Of a DNA stretch of 64,000 bases, positions 50,823-61,654 are shown piece by piece. A program made the position numbers and the translations under genes. The number at the start of each line of letters is the position of its first letter. Positions within the stretch are counted from its first letter, which is position 1. Location of the stretch: positions 28,540,544-28,604,543 of the forward strand of contig NC_084887.1 of NCBI RefSeq assembly GCF_958979055.1, read 5' to 3'. The notes under the pieces are model-generated. The model had not been told where the DNA came from, made no database searches, and worked only from the letters and a program-made list of their open reading frames with translations. Source of the DNA: Alnus glutinosa. Its lineage: Eukaryota > Streptophyta > Magnoliopsida > Fagales > Betulaceae.

Positions 50823-52624
50823 CTATATCTTTGCTCCATTATTTCCACTTGGAACAGCGTGACCAACATTTTGAATCCTTGGCCTTTTTCCCCTGCAAGC
50901 AAAGCACAAGAAACATCAAAATGGTGAAGCACAGCAGAGACCAAACAAGAACGGGACCATAAATTACAAATCCTTGGCATCTGACAGATGCATTTAGATG
51001 CTTTCGCTTTATACAGATACTTTTTATCTTTCCTTAGTGTCGCAACTGAGTGTAGATCCACATAAATATCAACAGTAGATACTTCCATAGATTTATTATT
51101 TATACTATGACCTAGGACCTCACTTACGCGAGACCAACACTGGGTAATGACATTTCATACAATGACCTAGGAATATGGAAAACTCCACCACAGCATCTCA
51201 GCTAGCCTTTAAAAAAACAATTAAAAAGAAAAAAGAAAAGAAAGAAGAAAGAAGAAAGAAAGAAAGAATAGTCTATGATAGGGAGATTGCATCATTGCAT
51301 AAAAGATATTGACAGTAGGTTATTGATTGATCCCAATGAATTTAGAACCAAGTGCCCAAAACTACAGTTTCACTTTATAATCTGCTTATGTCCCTCGCTT
51401 CATCACATAACCAATTTCAGCCATGCTCCCAAAAATCTCTTTTTATAACAGAATTTGTTTCTACATAACTTAACGATGATTGGAAGCCAACAAAACTATT
51501 GGCGAGGGCAGGGAGAGTAATGTCTAATTTTTTTCGTTAGCATGTAGGTTCTTCCTTATTTGGCACTGGGAAATCAAATAATAGTAATTGTCTTAGCTCC
51601 CACAAACACCAAGTTGTGATATACAAACAGAACAGAGATCCCCTTGGCCAACCCAATAGGGGGGAAAAGGGAAACAGCTTATGATCAACTAAGAAGCAAC
51701 TTGGACTATGCCACAACTTGCAAGAAGCATTACCAAAATGTATGGAAAAATAATTAAGAGTTTCCTTAAGAAATATCTGCTTATGAAAATTTGGGAAACC
51801 TTGTCCAGACAAACCTTTAAATAACATCAGTATCAAAACCACTTCAATATGTTACCCATGTCTCTAAAAGCTTCCTACAAGCTTATAAACCTTTCCCTAG
51901 AATTTCAAATGGGAATTTTATATTAGTTTCAAGAAAAAATATCCACATCAATATGTGATTAAAGGGTTTCTATATTACTAAAGACCTTCCCACCCTTGAT
52001 GAACTTTCATATAAATACCTTCTGGTGAGATAAAAAGCACTCAAACCCTCAAATAAAGCTTTGATAAAAACAAAAGTTTAACTGTACATAACAATTACCT
52101 TACAGAATAAAAGTACTGCTCAATCGCTTGTTTCTGTTCAGCACCATAGACAAACCATTTCTCATCAGACGCCACTGCATCCCAGGTTCCCATATCTGCA
52201 CAATGAAACATGATAGTTGTAGATATGTTGGAATCATGTAGAATTATTATTGCTGATTGCTTGGATATTAATGGTATGATATATAGTCTCAGATGGTTCT
52301 AGCTTTGTGCGCTGGACATTTGTGCTTTGCCCTCACTCTCCAAGGAAAAACACCTTGATACTTTTGTGTAAAAACGACATCTGGATTCACTAACTGGATC
52401 TTGTACAAAGTAAATTAAGACATTTAGAAACAAAACAAACCTTGAAGTAGAATATCCTTTTCACCAGTATAGCCTTTCAATTTCCAAAATGCACGACCAT
52501 CAACATCCAAAAACATAGCCTCTGTTCTAATAGCATCAAATCTTGGCCTCTCTATAAGAAAGGAAATGTCAAAAATAGTTTGAAAAACACAACATTCTCT
52601 AAGTATTTAAAAAGTATACATATG

Positions 52625-52695
<71 letters not shown>

Positions 52696-54288
52696 CATAC
52701 ATAACTTCAAAAATTAGTAAAGCAATTACCAAACCAATATAATTTGCAATACAGTAGATAGGTTGCTAAGGTTATATTTAATCAGTCTACCCATGTGTTG
52801 GTTTCACATTTTACTTGAGTTTGTATGGTGAAAACACCCTGCAACTTCCCTAAACCGGTGTCAAAACATGATATTTTGATCGGCACTACGCTGCTTTTGT
52901 TTCTTATTTCTCAAATATTATATGGCAAAGGAAAAAATTTGATCAGCCATTGGCTAGTCAGGGATTTGTAATGAGGATACTAACACCTAAGACATTTTCA
53001 GCAACTTCTTTTGGATGACAGTTCACTATGTGAAATTACAAAAATACCTTCTTGTATAATTAACTGGCTCCTCTCCAGTTGATGCGAAAAGTGTCAGACA
53101 ACTATTAATTACCAAAGCTTAAATTAAATAAATAGATTCTCAAACGTTAACATAATATTAGAAGGTGATATGTTTAATATTGTAAACCCTCAGACAAATA
53201 TAGAAAGGTTCCCCTGTATAGATTTCACAGCGTCAACTCCACAAGTGAAAGATCAACCCTACTAATATTTTTTTAAAGAAAGTATCTTGAACACCACAAA
53301 ATCAGATAAACTTTAAAAATTGGAAATCCTGAACTTACTCTTAGATACCATGCCCTTAGCATCAAGCATCTCAGCATGAGCTTGAGCAGCATCACTTTTT
53401 ATTCTTGAAATAATAGCTTCATGCTCTGAAATAGAAAGAGGAACACCATTTTTTGCAATAATAGCTTTGGCCACCTCATCCCGCAACTTCTGCTTTACAC
53501 GTTTCTCCTATACCAAAAACCAGTTTCAGATTAGAAACCAATTAAAGAACATTATTTCTAAGCTTGGAAAGATGCATGACTTATTATTTTCATTACCTTC
53601 TCCTTTGCAGCGATAAGCTTTTCTTTTGCTTTCTTCTCTTGTTCTACAACTTTTGAATTTTGGTCATCAATCCAACTCCTCAATTTTCTAGATTTATATT
53701 CAAGTATTTCCCATCATACTCTAAACTAGGCTTATAAATTAAAATGTAAAAATATAAAAATTGGAGAAAAGAAAAAGAAAGAAGAATGAAAGAAAAAAGA
53801 TATTTAAAAACATAATTTACACATTAAATCCTTTTTTACTTACATTGTGCCTAGAGCCTCATCACAAAGAAAATTTATGATTCTAAGTTTCATTGAGAAG
53901 TTTAAGTTGTCATATTCATCAGCACCTCTATCAAAGCAATCCAAGTGCAGTTCTTTCAACGCACATTGGGATTCGGAGATGCATTTCCCCAGAGCTGGCC
54001 ACCATGACTTTCTTTCATTTGTCGGACTTGATGAAAGAAACCTAAACAGAAAATGCTAGCAGATAATCAACTAGTCCATCCAAAAAAAGAAGAAGAAAGA
54101 AGTTAACTTTATATATAGGGTTATTAAGTAAAATTCATACTCTTTCCCCGCATCCTTTTGTATTAAAGACAAAAGTTGGATATGAAATTGAACTGTCATT
54201 GAATATTGAGCTCGCCGCCCACGTCTCCCATATCTTAATTCTTGAAGTAAAGATTCAGCTTGTCCTTTTTTAACATCAAGCACCTAAA

Positions 54289-54335
<47 letters not shown>

Positions 54336-56792
54336 GGGTACCAAGAATGAAGTCATGAGTTCAAAATATGTTGGGTTGGTGTATAACTTCCCAATCTAAA
54401 TATATGCCTGTACATACAAACACATATATAACTGACATGCAATACAAGGAAATCAATCTCCAACCTAAAGAAACAGCCAATATAAGAGTGCAGCAGTGTA
54501 GAGGAAGAAGCTTAGTGGCATATTTTTGTATGGGAACATAGACCATTAAATAGATTGGCATTAAATGGAAATTTGCAATAACCAATCGATGCAGTATCTT
54601 TAAGAAATTCAGCACTCAATTAGGTTTCTTGTTAAGTTCTTGAAGGCTTCTTGGATGGGGCTTGATCTATACCTGGGAATGGTATTTATAAATCCTAAAA
54701 GAATTTTATGGTTGTTTGGTAGTAAAACCATGACTGTAACAATCGATGCTAAATTGTTTAATTGTCCATATTGAATAATGATTGCACAATCAACTGATAT
54801 ATAATTAACAGACAAACAAAGATACGGCAATCAATTAGCAGATTCACAGATTTGAGTTTTGGTCTTAATAAAACCAGAGTTAAATTTACCTTTCCAAAAG
54901 AGGCACAAAATTCTAAAAATTGTAATGCATGTCCAACATCTTCAGGATGTAACTCAATGTCGGCTATGCTCGCCAAGTTGGCACCCTGAGGCATAGGAAT
55001 GTCAGCGTCAAATTCTGTGTTCTCAATATTCATGGTACACCATGGCATTCGGACTTTCTTAGGCTTGGCCCGGGCATTCTCATTCTTCAAAGCATTCGAC
55101 ATTCCTGCATCTTGCTGAGTTTTAGCATCCTTCTTGGAGAGGACACTGCTATCTTTTCCATTTATTTGAACTTCTTTTTTAGAGATCTCCTCAGACCTTA
55201 TAGGTTTTATCAGGCTACTTCTATTTGGGTCAGCACCTTCATCCCTGCTGCCATTACACATTTCCTTCAATCCTCCCCGCTTTGTTTTCTTTGACTTCTT
55301 CTCACTACAGCCTGTTGCCGACATCTGAGAATTCAAGTCAGCATCAGCCTTTCCATCAAAAGAATTTTCCTTTCCCATTTTCCTCGGTGAAACCACTTCA
55401 GGTCCCTGTGAAGGAACATAAACCCCATCATTCAAACAAACCAAAAGCTAAAATGTTGGTGCATGGTACTAAGGAAACACCATCAAACCTTGTTTGAAGC
55501 AACCGCCTTTTTCGGCGAGACACCTGCAATTTCAACAACCTCTTCTTCACCCAAATTATCAGGACCTTTGACTTTCAGCATTTCCAAAACAGATGAATAC
55601 CCAGCATTCTTGGCTGTTAGCACTAGTATGCCAGTGGGTTTCTGACCTTTTTTCTTCCTAGAAAAAAAAATATTATCTTTCAGAATCACAAAAATACTTA
55701 CAATAACAAATAAAAATAACGGGTAGCTCACATCGTCGAACACTTACATGCAGAAACTGCAATTGCAAATGCCTCTACACTTGGGACATTTCCAGTCATC
55801 CAACATCTCCATCTCCTCTGCTTTCTCTCCATATCTAAGTTAAATTAAACCAAATGAATTGGCCAATAGCATAAATAAAACTAGTATCAATTATTCCACA
55901 AAACTAAGACTTGAATAAGAAGAAAAAGAAGTTTATCATCAAATCTAACCTGTTCAATAGGCATTTGTGACAGAACCTTATGGTACAAGGCTTGTTTACT
56001 TTCAGGTTCTTACATGATGCCGTAAAATCCATTGTTTTTTGACGACACTTCACCATTATATCAAAAATATAAGAAAACAATCATTAAAATTCTACAGAGA
56101 AAAAAAAAAAAAAATCAACCAATCAAAAGTTCATCAACTCAAATTGTCATTAGCACTCCATTCGGTCGCTGAGAAGAGAAATGAATCTTCAAAATGGCCA
56201 CAAATAAAAAAATTCTGAAACCTAGGATTTGCGATGTATACATTTCCCATACAATAACTTTTTTTCTAATTCAAAGGGGGAAGGGGGAATTCCTATACAA
56301 TAACTTAAATCCATGTTGCAAAGCCAACTAAGTGTGACAAACTGAGACTCAGGAATTTTAATTTCTTTCATTTGCCCACGTTTTTCTCACCAACCAAAAA
56401 GAACAAAAATGGGTATTCAAGTCTTAAAGGGACACCCTACTTGCAATAAAACAAATTAATGCCTCTGGGCTTAATTGAGCAAAGACGTTATTTTCCTTAG
56501 ATCGCAAACAGAGAAGAAGGCTAATAAATATTCAGGTTTCTCGTCAGCCAAACATAACAGAAACAGGGAATTCGAAAATCCAAACGGGAATCACCTGGTG
56601 ACAGGTCTTCCCATTCTCAGAATCGTAGATTCGGTTCCCGACGACGCGAACTCCGGGGCACTTTGCGCGCTTCGCTTTGTTCCCATTACCACCCTCGCCG
56701 TCGACGACCTGGCTCCCCTTCTTCGTGTCCATGCTCTCCTTCTCCTTCTTAGCGGGGACTTTGGTTGCAGAGGTCGAGGAAGCAACGGCCAT
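50823..56792 (-). CDS. Nuclear zf-4CXXC_R1 and DDT/WHIM-domain protein (12 exons, 648 aa)
   Basis: Minus-strand exons: 56792-56595, 56047-55950, 55834-55748, 55657-55489, 55405-54890, 54283-54141, 54041-53844, 53687-53597, 53507-53339, 52551-52441, 52195-52099 and 50892-50823. All use GT-AG and phase is kept throughout. Residues 45-135 form a zf-4CXXC_R1 finger with CPGVRV, CHQC, CTIRFCHKCLLNRYG, WKCPKCRGICNCSFC. A Lys/Ser-rich linker follows. Then PEDVGHALQFLEFCASFGKV begins a DDT-type domain and SWWPALGKCI, FDRGADEYDNLN and VDGRAFWKLKGY match WHIM motifs. Plant proteins of this layout are nuclear and related to CDCA7-type fingers and ISWI-partner DDT proteins. A chromatin role is inferred. 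No lesions seen. Confidence 0.9.
52630..52694. repeat. (AT)n microsatellite in intron 9
   Basis: An alternating AT tract of about 65 bases just before exon 10 in the direction of transcription of the minus-strand zf-4CXXC gene (the intron between 53339 and 52551). Confidence 0.9.
54298..54332. repeat. A35 homopolymer in intron 5 of the 50823 gene
   Basis: An uninterrupted A-run immediately upstream (in transcription order) of exon 6, so on the transcript it is a T/U-run acting as part of the polypyrimidine region before the acceptor. Its length may vary between alleles. Confidence 0.85.
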
Positions 56793-58098
56793 TGCTGAAA
56801 AGTCTTTTCAGTGTTTCTGTTTTCTGTTTACGCTGTCTTAAGAGAGAAAAGAGTGTTGCTTGGCGCGAATGTGCCTTTTGAACTTCTTTTGAATTTCGTT
56901 CGCTTTCGTTTTTTCCCTCTTATTATTTGTTATTGGCAGTGGCGGGACGCGATAAATTAAAAGAGGAATTAAAATGTAGGGAAAATGAATTCCCGCGATT
57001 TGGAATTTTGGAGCGGTGATGAAGGGCGCTGAAAATTGGTCGGTCCAAAACGTTGCCATTTTTGGGATGAGTAATGCTATTCATTACCCGCATCTTGCCC
57101 TTTTAATCATGTATGGTATGGTATGGGTTTTCGTAGCATAATGTGCATATCATGATTATACATGCGGTTATCATTTTTAGGTAACCGCATCTCTTCACTT
57201 TTTTTTTTTTTTATTTCTTAACATGTCTACACAAGAAGGGAGGGGGGATTCGAACTAGTGACCTCCGCTTTATGAGGCGTGGTCCCTAGCCGATTGAACT
57301 ACCCCTTGGAAACGCATCTCTTCGCTTAGAAAGACAATTATTAACAATTAACCACACGGTTATTACGATTATTTAAGGCAAAAATGCACCGCTAACTGTC
57401 TATCATGTAATTGTCCTTTTGTACATATATAAAGGGGTTTTGGCATTTTTTATAGCATATTTTAAACAATTTTTGAAACTGTTTTGTGCCTGTTTTTAGC
57501 ATTTTTAGATTATTATTTTTTAAAGCTTTAGTGTTTTAAATGAAATTCATATCTTGATTTTACGTTCCAATTAAGCTTCCAGCTTAAAAATAACAAAACA
57601 AACTATCATATCAGAAATATTTGATTATTTTTCTATCGAGTAAAATCGATCTTCTCATCAAGTGAATTCTTTGCAGAAACAGAAAAAATATAGGGACTAA
57701 TAAGATAGCAATATTTGTTGCTTCGTGTGGGTTTGTTATGCTAATGTGAGCCAAAATCGACGCTATCGTGCTCCACGAACACCGTTAGAAACGTCTAGTA
57801 ATATTAGCGAAGATAACGAAAGACTAACCCGTGATTGTTAATAAGTGGAGCATATAATGCAGTCCGTGCAACACAATAATAATCAACAAAAACTTGATAA
57901 TCCCATAATAAACAAACAAGACACGTAGAGATAATGAGTGACCGGAAAATGGTTTGAATGGAAGCACCTGGGCTGAGATTATGGATTGTGTAAATTAAAT
58001 TTATTATAATTAATTGAGTATTGTATGTAATCAAATCATAAAATGTATGCCATGTGCACAACAATTGAACGCCAAATTATCAGTTTATTTGAATAAAG
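56793..58098. other. Intergenic spacer with one SINE
   Basis: Promoter side of the zf-4CXXC gene, then AT-rich spacer. Besides the SINE at 57197-57312 I see no gene, RNA or clear repeat. The left border of the LINE that follows is not marked by a visible target-site duplication because its right end lies outside the window. Confidence 0.5.
57197..57312 (-). mobile_element. tRNA-derived SINE
   Basis: Flanked by 11-bp repeats CGCATCTCTTC (57186-57196 and 57313-57323). On the minus strand it reads GGGGTAGTTCAATCGGCTAG (A-box-like), then CACTAGTTCGAATCC (B box), and ends in an A-rich tail. It resembles a tRNA gene head but lacks a foldable acceptor stem, so it is a SINE and not a tRNA. Confidence 0.88.
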
Positions 58099-58183
58099 CA
58101 TGGTCTCCTTCTGGGTTCCGGAGTTGGAGTTTTTGTGGTGTTGTCTTTTCTTCTGGCGTTTACTCTCATCTAGAAGGGAGATA

Positions 58184-59470
58184 ATGGCGGATAGAAAAGA
58201 GAACGTGTTGGGCGGAATCCCTTTGTTTGTAGGGGAACAGCAAGGGGTGCCAAAAAAGCTTAACAACGAGGTGCAGGAAAACTTGTGGCTGTTTGAGTTT
58301 GAGGAAGATGGTGATAAACAAAAGGTACTGGCGGGAAGACCTTGGTCTTGTGACCGCACCCTTCTAGTCCTAAACGAGTTCGACGGACGACTTGCACCTT
58401 CTCAGATGGAATTTCAATACTCTCCTATATGGGTCCAAATTCACAATATGCCGTTAGGATGCATGAACCGAGGTGGGTACCCAAATAGGACGAACGATAG
58501 GAGAAGTGGAAGATGTAGCAGTGGGGGACGATGATGTGGGGTGAGGTCGTTACCTCCGAGTCAGAATAGCAATCAACCTATATCAACCGCTGGAACGGGG
58601 TCGAACAGTGTTGATCTCGGGAAACTCATGTTGGGTCACTTTCAAATATGAGAAATTACCTATTTTCTATTTCAGATGTGGCCGAATTATTCACGGTCCC
58701 AAAGGTTGTATGGAGGGACTTGCTCGGAAATCAAGCCATGATGAGGGGTCTGAGGGGTGGGGGCTTTGGCTGCGGGCAGATGAATCCAATAGACGATTGG
58801 GAGAATTCGAGGGCAAAAGAGCTGACCCACCTCTTTCCTCGGTGGTTTCCGATCAAGATTAGACGGCAGAGGAACCAAAGGCAAGTTTTCCTAGAAAGGA
58901 AAGACAGTAGAAGGCGGCAAATCCTCGGACCAACGTTTCTGTCTCAAATGTGGAATCCCGGCCTCTTCGCAAATCGGATGATGCCGTTACCAATCAGATT
59001 GGAAAGAAAGTGGGAAATATGGAAAGTATAAAACGTGAAATCCGGGATGTGAAACTAATGGAATTTTTTAAAAATCCCATGGGAGACGCCTCTGATTCGA
59101 GGAAATGAGCAAAAAAAGGAAAGAAAGGTGGTCATAAGGGGGGAGTATCGGGCGAAAAAGGCAAGAAAAAGGAATATGTGAGGAAGATAGATTTGAACAC
59201 TGGAATTAAAACTGTAGGGGCAGGGCTTATGGGTGAGGGGGGTCGGCCCAATGACTCCTGGAGTTTTCCTAGACAGACCTACAAGCCCAAGTGTGATAAT
59301 CGGGTCATCAATGAGGAGCCTAGTCAAAGTTGCTCCCAAAGTCCACGTGCAGAAGACACTAACCGAATCAGTCCAGCCAAGCCATCCATCAACAAGACTA
59401 AAACTCCAGACTCTTCAACACGTGGGGGTTTGCTCCAGAAGGCTCCTTCTCCCCCTCTAAATCATTATAG

Positions 59471-59512
<42 letters not shown>

Positions 59513-59846
59513 TGATTCCTTGGAGGCTTATTCTAGGCTAAGCCTAAGGATGGATTTAGGAGATGGGGAAAGGAATTGGAAACGGGTGGCCAGAGGGGCA
59601 GCACATGTGACTACATCACGAGGTTCTGATAAGGATGGTTTGGGAACGAGGGAGGAAGGAGCTGCCTTTACAGAGTTGTGTGGAACCTCTGATGGGGTCT
59701 TGGTGGAAGCTGTGACTATGAAGAAGGAAGATAACTCACCAATGAAGTCTCAATTTTTTGCCTCTCCTAAAAGGTATGAATTGGTTACTTCTGAGTGTGC
59801 GATTATCTTGGCGGAGGCTGCAATGCAGCCCCGCCAATCACCATGA
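58184..59846 (+). pseudogene. LINE ORF1 (DUF4283, zinc knuckle), broken
   Basis: Fragments read NLWLFEFEEDGDKQKVLAGR, PWSCDRTLLVLNEFDGRLAP, YSPIWVQIHNMPLGCMNR, then after a frameshift near 58474 AINLYQPLERGRT and KYEKLPIFYFRCGRIIHGPK. In the knuckle the first Cys of CxxC is replaced by Tyr (TAT at 58668-58670). A TGA at 58542-58544 probably replaces Trp. Further stops follow near 58860 and 58910. An A36 run (59471-59506) encodes 12 consecutive Lys in frame. ORF1 protein binds LINE RNA in intact elements; this copy cannot make it. Confidence 0.85.
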
Positions 59847-61085
59847 ATCTCCTATGTTGGAACTGTCGAGGGCTTGGGAACCCTTGGACAGTTCGGGAGC
59901 TTCACTCTTTGGTGAAGAATAAGAAACCCCACTTTCTGTTTCTCATTAAGACAAAAGTGTATGTTGGGGTGCTGCAAAGGCTCAGGACTTTAATGGGCTT
60001 TGAAGGGATGATACGTGTTGATCCAGTGGGTCAAAGTGGTGGATTGGCTTTCTTCTAGAGACCTACATCAGAGGTGGAGGTCATGCACTTCTCTCAGAGG
60101 CATATTTCTGTTAATATTAATGTTAGGGAGCAAGAGTCGTCATGGACCTTTACAAGGTTTTATGGTAATCCTAACCGGGCCCTCCGTGAAGACTCATGGT
60201 CTCTTCTTTCCTATTTGAGTTCACTGAGTAAAGGCGCATGGTTATGCATGGGAGACTTCAATGAAATTGTTGATCTCAGTGAAAAATATGGAGGTGCAGT
60301 GAGAAATGAAGATCAAATGGAACGGTTTCGGTCTACCCTTGAAGAGTGTAATATGGGAGACTTGGGTTACAAAGGGTCAAAATACACCTGGGTTAATAAT
60401 ATAGAGTCTGCCGAGTTCATTAAGGAGAGGCTGGACCGGGCAATTGCAACCCCGAGCTGGTGTGAAGCCTTCCCGAATGCAATTGTTAAAGTTCTCCCTG
60501 TAAGTAATTCAGATCATAAGCCGTTATTGTTGACTTTTGATGTGACCTACAAAAAACCTCCTCGACTCTTTAGATATGAAGCAAAGTGGAATTTGGATGA
60601 GGATTGTCACAAGGTGATCCAGCAGACTTGGAATGAGAATGTTTCGAGTGGGAACTCCATGACAGATGTGCTTCAAAGTCTTAATAAAAGTAAGGCTTCA
60701 CTCAATGGCTGGAGAAGGGCTAAATTTGGTTCCACAACCAGAACCATTAATTCCCTAAACACTAGACTAGAAAGGTTACAGAGGCAGGAGCTCCCAAGGA
60801 TTTTGGCTACCATTAAACGGGTTCAAGGAGATCTCAATAAACTTCTTGACATGGAGGATATGAAATGGCGCCAACGCACAAAAAGAAACTGGTTTAATAA
60901 TGGGGATCGCAATACGGAGTACTTCCATGCTTGGGCCTATCAACGTCATCGATCTAATTTTATTGGATCAATACAAGACTTGGAAGGGCATGTATGGAAC
61001 CAGCCAGAAGAAGTGGGGCGAGCTTTTACCCGGTTTTTCAAAATCTCTTCAAATCCGAGGGAGTGGAAGGTATTGATGAATGCAT

Positions 61086-61185
61086 TTCGGTAGTACAAGG
61101 AAGAGTAAAACCAGAACTGAATGCAATGCTTACAGTAGACTTTTCTCACAACGAGATCAATACAGCTTTGTCCCAGATGCATCCC
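61086..61185 (+). repeat. Left arm of inverted repeat inside LINE ORF2
   Basis: This 100-base arm is the normal-orientation copy (QGRVKPELNAMLTVDFSHNE). It is the reverse complement of 61555-61654 with about five mismatches. Confidence 0.92.
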
Positions 61186-61554
61186 CTCATCCTTGAATTC
61201 ATTGTGTGAAAAGCTTCGAAGGCGATCAAAATGTTATCCGTAATAAGCCTACCCGGTACAAATGCGCTTTGGTGTTGTGAAATGATGGATTGTAACACTA
61301 GCTTCATCCTATTTGCGAGCACCTTAGCCACTAGCTTGTACACCACATTGCATAGACTAATCGGCCTAAAATCAACCACATTAGTCGTCTTTGCCGTTTT
61401 AGGAATCAATGCAATGAAAGTTTCATTTATAGTAGGGTTAAGAGTACCCCCCCCATTTAGAAATTCTAGAATTGCACCACGAACCTTGGCGTCAATAGTA
61501 TCCCAGTGATGCTAATAAAATTTAACTCCAAATCCATCTGGACCTGGTGATTTG
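61186..61554 (-). other. Inverted segment of the LINE reverse transcriptase
   Basis: Read on the minus strand this encodes KSPGPDGFGVKFY, WDTIDAKVRGAILEFLNGGG, FIALIPKTAKTTNVVDFRPI, SLCNVVYKLVAKVLANRMK and QHQSAFVPGRLITDNILIAF. These are the N-terminal reverse-transcriptase motifs, which should lie between the left arm and the plus-strand AYDRVEW motif. The segment is thus present but flipped. Confidence 0.93.
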
Positions 61555-61654
61555 AGGGATGCATCTGGGACAAAGCTGTATTGATCTTGTCATGAGAAAA
61601 GTCTACTATAAGCATTGCATTCAGTTATGGTTTTACTCTTCCTTGTACTACCGA
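61555..61654 (-). repeat. Right arm of inverted repeat inside LINE ORF2
   Basis: Reverse-complement copy of 61086-61185, immediately followed by the plus-strand continuation at NGDLKAYDRVEW. A few codons expected before AYDRVEW in related LINEs appear to be missing at this junction. Confidence 0.92.

Noticed and set aside
57197-57312. A tRNA gene on the minus strand
   Set aside because: It has A- and B-box-like motifs, but also an A-rich tail and an 11-bp target duplication, and no proper acceptor stem; it is a SINE.
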